NCBI GenBank assembly: GCA_037501455.1
Contig: CM074856.1
Span: 97,826,001 to 97,890,000 of the forward strand
Length of the DNA stretch: 64,000 bases
Reading direction: 5' to 3'
From: Lantana camara
Taxonomy: Eukaryota > Streptophyta > Magnoliopsida > Lamiales > Verbenaceae
Notes under the pieces: generated by a model
What the model was told of the DNA's origin: nothing
The model's input: the letters and a program-made list of their open reading frames with translations, nothing else
The model's database searches: none
Made by a program: the position numbers and the translations under genes
In this document: positions 20,470 through 31,549 of the stretch, in pieces
Position numbering within the stretch: the first letter of the stretch is position 1
Layout: every line of letters starts with the position of its first letter

Positions 20470-22549
20470 AATCTAAACAAATCCTATTTTCTTCTTGTCA
20501 GCTTTCTTATCTTTAGCAATCATCCCCTTCATGGTTGGAGCAAGGTTTGACAAAGTCACATATTTTTTTTGCCATCTTTCAGAATTGATGGTGTTATATC
20601 AGAGGCTTTAGGAACACCATTAACACCAATGAATGGAACAGGTTCTATAATCTTTAATCCTCTTGATTGGAATTTTTGGAACATGGTTGGTGGTTGTCTT
20701 ATAGCAGGCTTGTCAAGAAAAGCACAAAGTGGTTCATGGACCACAATTTGAGATGGATCCACAATTTGACTTGGACATATATCTGGATCTTGGGATAGAT
20801 TTGCATCTTCAGTTGGAGGGTACAACAATTAAACAAATACAAATAGATATCATTTTATATAACTTAACAGAATTTCACATAAATTAAAATTATTACCTGT
20901 GAGTTGCCAAATATCATTTTTGCTGCTGCAATTTCTGTATCTAAGTTTAACTCAGTCTGTGGAATCTTTGAACTCTCCCCTTTATTCTTACATCCTCTTG
21001 CATTATTTCCAGCAGTGCCACACTTCTTGCACCTAAAAATGGTTTGAGCTCTAGGTAATTTATAGGGATTTGATGGTCTGCCTTTCCCTTTTTTTTTTTT
21101 TTTTCTATTTTTGGACCACTTCGTCTAGTTCTCTTCTCCTTGTCTTGGTTGGTCTACCAACACCTCTACCATAGTTTAGAGGTAAAGGAGGAATAGCATT
21201 TGACTTTGGCCACTCACTTCTCCCATTCATAGGCATAATAATTGTGGAATATACATTGTTGTATGTTTCAATCTTATAACAACTGTGCACATAATCTTCC
21301 ATATTAACACCTTGCTTGTCAATTGCACTCATTACATGTTTGCAGGGATTCCAGTTAGGTCCTATTTTCTGCATCCACAAGTGCCCTCCTTCAAATCAAC
21401 GCTGAATTGTTTCCCATCTAGACAATGAACCTGGTAGAGAACATCACTGCTCTTAACAGGAATACGACTTGAAATCTTCCTGTTGTTCCTTGTGATGATT
21501 TGTTGTATTCTAGGGCAGAATGGTCCCTTCCATTTTTTGGACAAATCTATGTTAATTTGTTATCTTTTCATCAAATATTAAAATATCCATTCTAACATGG
21601 AAAGTATTGGGAGATCTCTGCCTTTTAAACTGCAAGCATTGAATGTTTCACATCCATCATTCAATTGCATGTCAGTTATTCCATATGTACTAAAGTGGGA
21701 TCTGCTCCACTGATTTGGTGGTTTGTCATTAAACTATGCTGCAACTGCTGGATCAAGATCATGCAATGTCTTCGTTCGTCTGGGAAGCTCTGCTGGTGTA
21801 GTTGCTCTTGCAGCTTTCCACATTGCCATTTAAAATCTATCCCTTTGAAACCTGCATTTTTAAAATTAGTGTACATATGTCTAATATAGAATCTATATGT
21901 TGCCATAGGTAGAACTTCCTCAACTGCATTAATCAATCCTCCTTTTTTAACCCTGATTATTGTCCATTCAAAGTCAATTCTTATCTCAAGGTCCATTTTA
22001 ACCAGGGTCAGAAACCAAATCCATGTCTCGGTGTTCTCCTTGTAAACTACAGCATAAGCAACAGAATATATATTGTTATTTGGATCAATACCTATAGCAG
22101 TCAAGAGTACAACCTTGCGTGGACCCTTCAAATAACACTCATCTATCTTATCACAGGTCTACACCCACTCAACATGCCTTGCTTCAATGCTTCTATGCAA
22201 ATATACATTATGTCAAATCGAAGTACCATCAGTGTTATTAGTACCCAATACAACAGTTGATCCAGGGTTACTCCTTTTGATTTCATTCACATAATCCCAC
22301 AGAAACTGAAATTCTTCATCAGGACTACCTTTGAGCATACCTAATGCAATACTTCTGGCCCTATAGGCTTGATCTTTAGATATGTTGCATTTAATTATAT
22401 CGACTACATCATTTCTAAACCCTTCAACTGGTCTTTTAGCATCTGACTTCCACATTCCTACAAATCTCTTAGCAACCCATCTTGACCTCACATTTTTTAC
22501 ATTATTAGACTCAAAACATGTATGAGTTGGAAAAAATTCCCTGACCTTA
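20470..22549 (-). pseudogene. MULE (Mutator-like) transposase relic
   Basis: Degenerate minus-strand transposase. In order: an N-terminal part (22213-22540; RSRWVAKRFVG, YRARSIALGM, LWDYVNEIKRSNPGSTV), the transposase core (21676-22131; LLTAIGIDPNNNIYSVAYAV, WIWFLTLVK, RHMYTNFKNAGFKG), a SWIM zinc finger split by a frameshift (CGCRK near 21370, PCKHVMSAI near 21330) and a C-terminal knuckle near 21030 (CKKCGTAGNNARGC, with Asn at the usual His position). At the expected second catalytic aspartate, before K-G-G-L-I, the sequence reads I-R-V. A long A-run at about 21090-21105 also breaks the frame. The 5' end is cut at 22549 by gypsy LTR D. Terminal inverted repeats were not found. Confidence 0.87.
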
Positions 22550-23571
22550 TGTAGCGCCCCCTAACACTACAACTCCTGCACCGTACTACCCTCAAGTGGA
22601 TGTGAGACCTAGAACTCGAGAAATACGATGGCGCACGGTGTAGACGGTACTTAAGTAGAGCGTAAGGTAAAATGCAGCGGAAGATAGAGAAATTTAAAAC
22701 TCGCCCAAACCTGCAAGAACTGAAAAGTGGGGAAGAGGGGTCAATCTCTAAAAGACTGAGTGAGCAGGAGCGATATACGTATATATAAAAACATGCACAT
22801 GCAAGTCATAAATCCCGAGCAAGGTTTTATTTAAAATTAGTTCCCAAAAGGGCAAGAGAATGACTAAGCAATGGTCGAACTTTACGACTAATCATATTAA
22901 ATTTATTAAGTTTATAATTCATACATAAACATAAAAGCTCGGTGAGTGAGCATGCATTATCTCCAACCAAACTCCGACTGTGTACAACAAATATCATTAA
23001 TACATTAAATAGGTGATCATGCAATATATCATAATACACACAGATCATATATCATATCATAAGACGTATTCGTTTGGGCAATCCGTGTCCCGGCCTTCCC
23101 GCACGGTGCATAACAATCGTATCATAACATAAACATAATCATAAAATAAGTTCCAACCTTCTTCCTCCGGGTGGTGGACGGGTTAGCAAGACCCAACCAC
23201 CTCATACATAGGCCAATGGGGGTACATGAATCCCCCAAGGGGACTCAGCTCCCATTCCTCGCTAAACCTCCTAGCGAGGGCCGGTATCACCGTAAATGTG
23301 GTGGGACTAGTACAAGGGATCACCATCGGCCCTTGCCTCCCCGGATAGCCACTTGCACTAAGTCCCTGGGCCCGTGCATTCATAACATACATACATAATC
23401 TCGCCAAAACATTTCAATTCATAAGAAACATAACATATTTCATAATTTTGGAGAAAAGGTTTACTCGATCAATATTTACTCGATGACTCTACTTTGAAAA
23501 TAACATATATATATACTTAAGGTTTTGGCCAAACTTGTCACATAAGGTTGTAAGGTTTAGTTGTTAGGAAT
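22550..23571 (-). mobile_element. Gypsy LTR D, partial (family of LTR C)
   Basis: Starts TGTAGCGCCCCC at 22550. Reverse-complemented, the 23160-23400 block corresponds to the CCGCCCGGAGG and GGGGGCCCTGGG blocks of LTR C (18660-18890). Preceding bases 22545-22549 (CCTTA) may be one target-duplication copy within the MULE. It is interrupted at 23572 by copia-X1; the remainder was not identified downstream. Confidence 0.75.
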
Positions 23572-24708
23572 AGTGCCCTAGAAAGCCGATTGTATATCCG
23601 CTTTGTGTTTTTCCTTATTGTAATCGCAGACAATCTTTGAATGAAATAACGAATTGAGCCAACACTTCTTTATATGCTCTTGTTTGGTATGCGTTTACTT
23701 TAGCTGTGCATGTATGAGAACTCCCCTAATCTTGATGACTTTAGGACTCTACCATTTAGGTGAAATGGTTCATGAAACGAGCCCTATATCACATAAGTCA
23801 TGATTAGTAAAATACTCCAAGCCGATGAGTCCTACAGACAGTAGGAGTGTCAACCTGACTCCTCTAAGGCTTGCTTGTGGGATCACGCCCTTAAGAAGGA
23901 CCACATTGTTTCATGGAGGTGCAACATGTATAGTTGATACGTGCGTGATACATGAGGGTGCTTACTTTAATAAGTAAGTTCACTGAGGTGCCCTGTGTGA
24001 GAACATTTCTAAATGGGAAAGGAAGTTTCTATTTCAGGAAATGGAAACTTCCAGATTAGGAAATATCTCACGAGTCATTGATGTGATTAATTGATCCTTA
24101 GACTTGAGGTTCCTTGTCACTTTATGAGTTAACTCTGTAGTCTTAGGTATAAGCTTTAAAGGGTGTCGCCTTAGACAACTGATTCAAGGCTTATGCTAGG
24201 GCTGCACAAGTGATTCATGAAAGTGAATGAGAATCAAGAAAGGACCTACACTTGCATTTGCAAGGTGATCTCTTATTGTGTAAGTCATTCATATGCCATA
24301 TGGAGTCCTTGGCCCAGGCAGTAGATCAAGACATCAAGAAAAGGGTTTCTTGGATTGAGATCAAATGGATATGAAATGCACTTAGCTTTAAGACCGGATT
24401 ATTAGGGTTCTGATTATTCCCTTACCCTAGATCTTGGTTGAGAGATAGTAAGTAGGAGGATTGTATCTCACATGAATCAATGACTTAAAGGTTCTGTCGA
24501 ATCCGAACATTCCAATTCAGCTAGGGGTTAAACACCTGTTGCTAGACTATGGTCGTTTAATCTGTGGACTGATTAATTAATTAGTGAATTAATTAATTAG
24601 GGTCAATACTAATTGAATTGAGAACCTAGAGGGTCACACACAACAACTTGGTTACATGAGTTGAGGCTTTAAAATGATTAAACGAGTTAATCGGGCCAGA
24701 GGGTTCCA

Positions 24709-24777
24709 CACGTGTGAAATCACACGTGTGGGTCACGTGACTGGACACGTGTCATTATGACACGTGTGCCACACGTG
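24709..24777. promoter_or_regulatory. Six CACGTG motifs in 69 bp (copia-X1 LTR)
   Basis: CACGTG at 24709, 24723, 24734, 24746, 24761 and 24772, most within CACACGTGTG or ACACGTGT palindromes, 330-400 bases before the TATA box. The same location in the X2 LTR keeps four. It matches the G-box/ABRE core of plant bZIP/bHLH factors. Confidence 0.7.
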
Positions 24778-25106
24778 ACTATTTAATTGGATATTAAATA
24801 ATTAAGTTGTTAATTATTTAATAGACTTTGGTTTAATTTTGAATTAAAAAGAAAGTCTTATTTTGGAGAAAATAATCTAGTTAATTAATTATGAATTAAT
24901 TAATTAGATAAAATAAGTTATTTATTTTAAATAAATAAAGTATAAAAATTATCCAAAAATAGTTTGGATATTTTTAGCTCTCTTGGAAGTTGATTTGAAT
25001 TTGAATTCAAAGTCAAAGTCAAAATTACTTGATGATCAAGTAATAGGAGAGAGAGAGACCAAAATCCTAGCCCATTAAGGACTAGGAATTTCGGCACTCC
25101 CCCTCT

Positions 25107-25130
25107 TATAAATAGGGGAGCTCGAGCTCC
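25107..25130 (+). promoter_or_regulatory. TATA box and adjacent palindrome (copia-X1 LTR)
   Basis: TATAAATA at 25107-25114 within CCCTCTTATAAATAGGGG, followed by the perfect palindrome GGAGCTCGAGCTCC at 25117-25130. The palindrome would lie at or just before the expected start of transcription, about 390 bases before the LTR end. Confidence 0.75.
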
Positions 25131-25503
25131 TCTTGGAGCTAATTGGCAATTCTTTTGGTTCATGTGTTGAACACCTTCCTTTCTCCAAGATCAAATAAAC
25201 CCTAGGTTAAGCCTAAACACTAACTAGAGAACTAGCATCTTTACTAGTTAGATTGTGATCAAGTTGGTGGACTATCTCTAGAGAGCTTCAAGTTAGAAGT
25301 TTGAAGATTCGAGCTTTACCAAGGAGAGGGGATCAAGCCGCGAGAAGAGCGTTCTTGGGTGGCTTGAAACGCTTCAAGAAAGAATAAAAGAAAATTAAGT
25401 TTTCTATCTCTACGAATTTGGTTACATGATTCCGAGTCCAAGGTCCTTTTGTTGGGAAAAATTTTTAAATTCCGCTGCTTTCTGATTCGTGTTTTCCAAC
25501 AAG

Positions 25504-25515
25504 TGGTATCAGAGC
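25504..25515 (+). promoter_or_regulatory. Primer-binding site of copia-X1
   Basis: TGGTATCAGAGC two bases after the LTR, complementary to initiator methionine tRNA. Confidence 0.9.
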
Positions 25516-27708
25516 CACCTCGTTAATCGTGTTTCTGATTCGTCTCAATTATTCTGAATTTGGTAGAAATTCTTAGGCTTGATGCGATTGAGTATTTGTA
25601 ATTGTTTTAGAAAGCCTGAATTACGAAACTGTATTTTTTCCTGAAAGTTTTTGAAAATTGGTTTTTACAAAATTTAATTTTTGAAAACTATTTTAGATTT
25701 GAAACTGTATAAACTGTTTTTGGATTTCTTGGATTGGTTTTGCGTTTGAACGAAAACACGAAATGAAAACCCGGATTACGACGAACACGCGAAACCCCGC
25801 ACGCGAAGGCGTCGTGCGCGCAGGCTTCGCCCAGCACCGCCCGCCTGGCCTAGGCGTGCGCAGGGCAGCCGCCCAGCACCCTCCCGCAACCGCGCGGGAG
25901 GCCTTTCCAGCGCGCCCGCCTACCGTCGCCCGCACGAGGCCGGGAGGAGCCGCGCAGCAGCAGCGCGCGGCGTGCGCGCACTCGCGCCATGTCGCGCGCG
26001 CCTGCATCGCGCATGGCTCTTCTCCGCGTACTGGCCCATTTTCGTGATCCGACCTTTTCGTGTTTCGTGCAATCCAGTCCTAATTTTTATTTTAATTTTA
26101 AAATTTCTATTTTTGAATATTTATTTTAATTTTTGAATAAAACTTAAAATTGGGATTTTTGAGAAATTGAAACGGTTTATATTTTGGGAAAATAAAATTT
26201 TGATAAAATTATTAATTTTCAGAAATTAATTGGAATTTTATTTGTTTTGGTAATTTGGGATTTATTGAAAACTTTTATAAATAAGACTCGCATCAAGTCG
26301 TGTTTTAAGTCATTAGGACTTGAAACGAGAATTTTTAATTTATTGGCTAAATTTAAATTCGCGCAAAAGCATGTTAGGTGATCATGGGTTTAGATCTATG
26401 TATGGTTTTAATTTATGCACATGGATGGTTTAAATTGGGGTTGGAGCCCTATAGTTGCGTTTTTCAATTGAGGTTGGAGCCTCACTTATGTGCGTACTGT
26501 TATGTGATTTATTATGTGGCTTTCCATATTACTGTTTTTGAGGCCGGGGTTTGCCCCGTGTAATTGTCTAAGCCCAATATGAAGATTGAGCCTTATTACT
26601 TTGTGTCTTTTTCTTTTTATTGTAATTTGAGAGTAGAGATAGGTGGTGAGGTTTTATTTTCATTTTGGAGACAATGCACCCATGGAGTAAGATGGACCAC
26701 ATTCAAGTAACAAGGAGGCCATAAGTGAAGACCCCTCAAAATGTTAGGGAGGGGAATCTCAATTGTAAAAATGTAATAGAGATAGGGCTCGTATTTTGTT
26801 ACCGCTTTCCCTTATGTGATTTAAACTGTTTATGTGGCATGTATGTTAGAACTTGTGATTGTGGAGTGGCTCCCACGTATCACGCATAAGATAGGTAGAA
26901 CCCATGATCATTACATGTTAGTATCATGCTAGGACATGTTATCTGTTTATGTGCTTGTTTGAAATGCATTTAAGTGTACTTGCATTAATCAAGACTAATA
27001 AAATTGGATAACATATATGTTGGTGAGGTCGAACCGGACAACTCTCCGGTAGATTCTAAAATTCCCATTAAATATTAAGCTAATTTCGAACAAATAGGTA
27101 TTTAATTCGAGATGCAAATTTTGAATTAAATTCCTAGCATTTCATCAATAGGTTTTAAGTTTAGTAAGTGAAGCTAGATATTGTCCGCGAGTCGTGGGAT
27201 AGCTAGTGGAGCTTATTAGTTCTTAGTTACCTAATTGATCATTTTAAATGATCAATATTTCATGGTCAATTTTAGCAAGGGCAATGTCCGCGAGTCGTGG
27301 GTCATTCGAACTAAGTTTTGATCATGATCTTATGATTGGTGGGTCTAGCTTAACGCCTGAGTAAATATGGATGTCGCACGAGTCATGGGTCCATATTGAA
27401 AGATAGGTGATGCAAAAACAATTACTAAGAGTTCTAAAAGTGTTAGAATTGGTAAGTTGTACCTACCTAGGGTTCTTACTTAGAATGTCCTCGAGTCGTG
27501 GGTTCGAGGTAAAATGCCTAGGATCTTAGTACCCATTGGGAAACGTGTTCCTCTTAGATCTTTGGGAATTATAGATCTTTGAAAAACAGTGGGAGCTACA
27601 TTAGATTAAAGACCTTATCTTTTGTATATCGTTATAATTCAGCATGCTCACTAGTTCTCTGTTTTACCATTTAGGTCCTAGATTCTGTGATTCTCTACGT
27701 GTTTTGAA
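25516..27708 (+). other. Long leader of copia-X1
   Basis: About 2.2 kb without coding sequence. It has an AT-rich first part shared with X2, then a strongly GC-rich island (25770-26010) with a hairpin (CCTCCCGC, six-base loop, GCGGGAGG, around 25879-25900), then AT-rich sequence. Before gag are four spaced copies of a GTCCGCGAGTCGTGGG motif (27183, 27286, 27373, 27487). Open frames in the GC island are by-products of base composition. Confidence 0.75.
27183..27502 (+). repeat. Four spaced copies of a 16-bp motif in the copia-X1 leader
   Basis: GTCCGCGAGTCGTGGG at 27183 and 27286 is identical. Variants GTCGCACGAGTCATGGG (27373) and GTCCTCGAGTCGTGGG (27487) follow at 87-114 base intervals, in otherwise unrelated AT-rich sequence. 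Confidence 0.75.
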
Positions 27709-28653
27709 ATGGCAACCAAAAACCCTCTTGTATCGATCCTCGAGTCAAAGAAGTTAACTGGTCCCAACTATTCTGATTGGCTGAGGAATCTAAAAATCAT
27801 TTTAGATTCTGAGAAGAGAACTTATGTTCTCTTCGAAGGGGAGCCTAGTCCCGAAGGGGAGGCTCCCACTCGGGCCGAGCGGGACGCGATTCAGAAGTGG
27901 AAGGATGATAATCTCCAAGGCCGTTGCCTTATGTTGGCTAACATGTCTCCGGACTTGCAAAGGCAACATGAGGCCATGCAATTTGCTTGGGAGATTTACG
28001 ACCACTTAGAGCAACTTTACCGCCCTCATGAACGTGTTACAAGGTATAACACTTCAAAGGAATTGTTCCATTTAAGAATGAGGGAAGGTTCAAGTGTCCA
28101 TGAATATGGACTCAAGTTTCTCGCCCTTACTGAGAAACTTGCTTCCATGGACATGCCACTGAAAGATGAGCTTTCAGTGGATTTGTTGCTAGCTTCGCTC
28201 CCACCATTATTCAACCCATTTGTCCTTAACTTCAATATGAATCATGTTGGTGCTACTGTAGCTGAGCTGATTAGTCAGCTTGTGACTGCTGAAAGCACGA
28301 TCAAGAAGGACAATAAGGTTTTGATGGTAAATGCTCCATCTTCCTCTTCTGGGCCTTCTAAAGGTAAGGCCAAGAAAGCCCAAAAGAAGAAGAAGAAACC
28401 CCTTAGGCCCACTGGTGGCATTTCGAAGGGGAAGGCCCAAAAGAAGAAGCGTGATCAGAAAGAGGATGTTTGCTTCCATTGTGGCAAAGCGGGACATTGG
28501 AGGAGAAACTGCCCAGAGTACAAGGCTACTCTAAAGAAAGGTATATTTCTCGTTGAAATAAATCTTTCTATTAATTCTAGTTCTTGGGTACTTGATACCG
28601 GTTGTGGAACTCATATCTGTAATGATGTACAGATGCTAAGTGAAGTCCAATAA
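27709..28653 (+). pseudogene. Copia-X1 gag and protease start
   Basis: A 314-codon frame from MATKNPLVSILESKKLTG. Gag is the capsid-like protein that packages element RNA. Residues 1-205 or so form the UBN2-type domain (NYSDW near residue 25). A lysine-rich stretch (about 215-250) precedes an intact zinc knuckle CFHCGKAGHWRRNC (28471-28512; C-X2-C-X4-H-X4-C). The aspartic protease active site VLDTGCGTHICN (D-T-G) follows near 28590. The frame stops at a TAA (28651-28653) inside the protease, and the same frame then continues, so this is a single inactivating stop. The gag is the best-preserved coding segment in the window. Confidence 0.9.
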
Positions 28654-29334
28654 CTCAAAGAAGGAGAATGTGTCTTGAAGATCGGCGATGGCTCAAACGT
28701 TGAAGCTCGAGCTTTAGGCACAATTAGATTAGATTTAGGTAGCTTTGAGTTAGTCTTAAATAAAGTCCTTTATGTACCGAGCATTATTCGTAATATAATT
28801 TCTGTTCCAATTTTAGATTGTGAAGGTTATGAAACTTATATTAAGAATGGTAAATACTTTATCAAACGAAATAACTCTTCCGTTCACATCGGTACTCTAA
28901 GTAATGAACTTTATCTAACTCAGAATATCAATATCATGAATATACAATGAGAAACGAAGCGTAAGAGAGATGACAAAGTTTTAGCTCCCTTATGGCACGC
29001 TAGATTAGGACACATTTCCAAGAACAGAATTAGCAAGATAAACACTTTAGGATCATTCTCTAAAAATGATCTCAAAGAGTTAACTTCTTGCGAATCCTGT
29101 CTCAAAGGAAAGATGTCCAAAGTTCCTTTTAAAGGAACTGTGGAATGTGCCACTAAGGTCTTGGATTTGATCCATTCTGATGTTTGTGGACCGCTCAGTG
29201 TAAGCACTAGAAACAATCATCAGTATTTCATAACCTTTACCGATGACTTTAGTCGATATGGTTATGTATACTTAATGAAGTATAAATCTGAAGCTTTTGA
29301 GAAATTCTTGGAAAGAATTCGTTTTCTTAAGTGA
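28654..29334 (+). pseudogene. Copia-X1 protease end, pre-integrase and integrase start (truncated)
   Basis: Continues in the frame of gag past the TAA at 28651. LDLGSFELVLNKVLYVPSII and NIISVPILDCEG are the protease end. A second in-frame stop (TGA, 28948-28950) follows. Then comes the zinc-binding region (LWHARLGHISKNRI, CESCLKGKM) and the integrase start with the first catalytic Asp in IHSDVCGPLS and the FTDDFSRYGY block. Homology ends near 29320 (KSEAFEKFLER), so the second Asp and the Glu, reverse transcriptase and RNase H are absent. Compared with the Y integrase at 448-1175 it is well over two thirds shorter. Confidence 0.87.
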
Positions 29335-29521
29335 CTATTTCGATTGCATTAATTTGAAATGCATGCTTATGTGCTTACAACTTCTCCATAAGTGCTTTTA
29401 GCTTAAATTTTGTACTTGTTAGAAGCATGCTTCGAATGTTGAACCAAATGACTTGACTACTTGTCTAATTGCCATGAAAACTTAAGATCTACATGATCCT
29501 TATTATTATTGTGTTGGAACC
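29335..29521. other. Unassigned short segment
   Basis: AT-rich sequence between the break in the copia-X1 integrase and the start of gypsy LTR E. No reading frame, LTR terminus or similarity to other parts of the window was recognised. Confidence 0.4.
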
Positions 29522-30619
29522 TGTAGCACCAGGAGCGCGGGCTACCACATCCCCCGCACCTAAACCCGAACCCGCATATGAAATGGGAAGTCCATACACG
29601 AGCCCAAGTCTAAGCGAAAGGGAGACCACACACTCACTAGGCTAGGCGAAGCTAAAACTAAACCAGAGCACACAACAACTAATCAAATAGTGGAAGCAAG
29701 GAGTTCTAGTAATTTTAAAAAAAATTCCAAAATTAACATGTACATCAAAAGATCAAATGTTCGTAGCCATATCAATTCATATTTCCAACACAAAATTCAT
29801 AACATCATCAAATCGTTAAATACATGTCCAAAATGAAATGCAATGCACCTAGCACGACCTATACCAAAAAGTGAGACTCGAACGACCCACTTCTCCGCCT
29901 AGCTCGTGCTCAAAAGACCTGCAAACTAAAAATGGTAAAAGAGAGGTGTCAGTCATATCTCGACTGAGTCAGGGGGCTAACGCACACCCACACACTATAC
30001 ATATAAAACAAAGCATACATAAAAGAATAATGGCTATGAACCGGGAATAGGTTTTGCATACCAAAACATTTTCAAAGAACATTACATATCTTATATGTAT
30101 ACATTACATTATTAAAGATTCTACTCCCGTTCCATAATCCAACCATTTCATTAACCTCGGCGAGTACGAGCATCCACCGTTACTTCTCATTACATTACAT
30201 TATAAAATAGAAATCACATTCAATCCCCTTCTTCGGTGATGGATGGGTCGGCCAACCCTAACCATCCATTACGTTAAGTATGGGTCGTGAGTCTCATGAT
30301 GCTCACACCCGAGGATTCCATCCCCTACTAAATCTCCTAGTGGGTTCCGGGTTGATCATTTCAAGTTGGAGGATGTGCACAGGGGTGATAATCGGCGACC
30401 CCATGGCCGTCCCAGGTCTCCCAACATTACCGTTACATTACATTACCATTACATTCTCGCTCATTACAAATCATTAACATTACGAACATTAGCGTTAAAC
30501 TTTCATTAAAACCATGAGCTCATATAGCTCGTAGATATAGCCCTTTCGAAAGCCAAAACTTGATAACAAGATCATAAACATATCGTACATTACATATATT
30601 TAACTATATATATATAATA
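29522..30619 (-). mobile_element. Gypsy LTR E, partial (family of LTR A)
   Basis: Starts TGTAGCACCAGG, then CCACATCCCCCGCACC, i.e. the reverse complement of a gypsy LTR 3' end. Its blocks (GAACCGGGAATAGG, the CGGCGAGTACGAG box, GGGTCG...CCATGG) match the last 1.1 kb of LTR A. It is cut at 30619 where LTR F begins. Confidence 0.78.
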
Positions 30620-31549
30620 TGTAGCACCCCATATGGAGGATACCACATCCCCCGCACTAGGACTCAGACTCAGTCATGAAATAGGAAGTCCATGCCCGGA
30701 TCCGAATCATAGCGAACGGGAGACGAACTCACACACTAGGCTAGGCGGATCTAACTTGACAAACTCAGAGTGCGGAAGCAATTAAAATCAACAACAATAG
30801 ATAGCGGAGGCATTTAAAACAAAACATGCAAAGCAGGTGACGGGTTCAACTAGCATAAATACCTAATCCCGAATATCAACATATATAACAGGTGACGGGT
30901 TCAACTAGCATAGATACCTAATCTCGAATATCAATTCATAATCCAATATAATAATCAACTTAGGTATCATCAATATCTAATAACATCCAAATATTAGCGT
31001 ACTAACCCCACACGGGTTTAAGTTTAAGTAGAGCATGTAACATAACCTTCAAGTGTGAAACTTAAATACATAAGATGAGCAAAGTATGCGACAAATGCAT
31101 CCTAACACCAACTAGACTAACAAGTGTGATTCCGAAGACTCACTTCCGCCTAGCTCAAGCCAAAAGATCCTGCAACTAAAAGATAAAATGAGGTGTCAGT
31201 CAACTGGCTGAGTGAGGGGGCTAACGCACACCCACACTATATATATATAAAGAGCACAACACATAATAAAAGGATGGACTCATGAACCGATGATAGGTGT
31301 TGCATACTAAACCATCTCGAAATAACCCAAATAGATATAGATATAAGTTTAGAAACCATTTTCCAAAAAGACTCTATCCCCATTCATAATTCCATAACAT
31401 AACATAGTCAACTGCTCGGCGAGTTCGAGCTTCCAACCTTAACTCGTCATAAAATAGAAATAACATACCAACCTCAACTCCGGGTGATGGTAGGGTTGCG
31501 CGACCCTAACCATCGAGAATAAACTGTCTAAAATAGACTCGATCTCAAG
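30620..31549 (-). mobile_element. Gypsy LTR F, partial (family G, inverted)
   Basis: Starts TGTAGCACCCCATATGG at 30620 and is the reverse-complement counterpart of the last ~970 bases of LTR G (32234-33201), including two copies of its 60-bp repeat. It ends at 31549 in a head-to-head junction with a plus-strand LTR G piece, so the two form a long inverted repeat with a ~0.7 kb spacer. Confidence 0.8.

Larger units (their letters stand above)
23572..25501 (+). mobile_element. 5' LTR of copia-X1
   Basis: Plus-strand LTR of 1930 bp, TGTTAGG at the start and CCAACA at the end, followed two bases later by the primer-binding site. It aligns with the LTR of copia-X2 and the left-edge LTR. It contains six CACGTG motifs (24709-24777), a TATA box (25107-25114) and a perfect 14-bp palindrome just after it. 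It is inserted in gypsy LTR D, with 23567-23571 (TTAGT) as the presumed left duplication. No matching 3' LTR was found, so the element is truncated. Confidence 0.88.

Noticed and set aside
25763..26047. Open frames on both strands in the GC-rich island, up to 104 codons
   Set aside because: They lie in the leader of copia-X1, have arginine/alanine-rich low-complexity translations and overlap on both strands, as expected from GC content alone.
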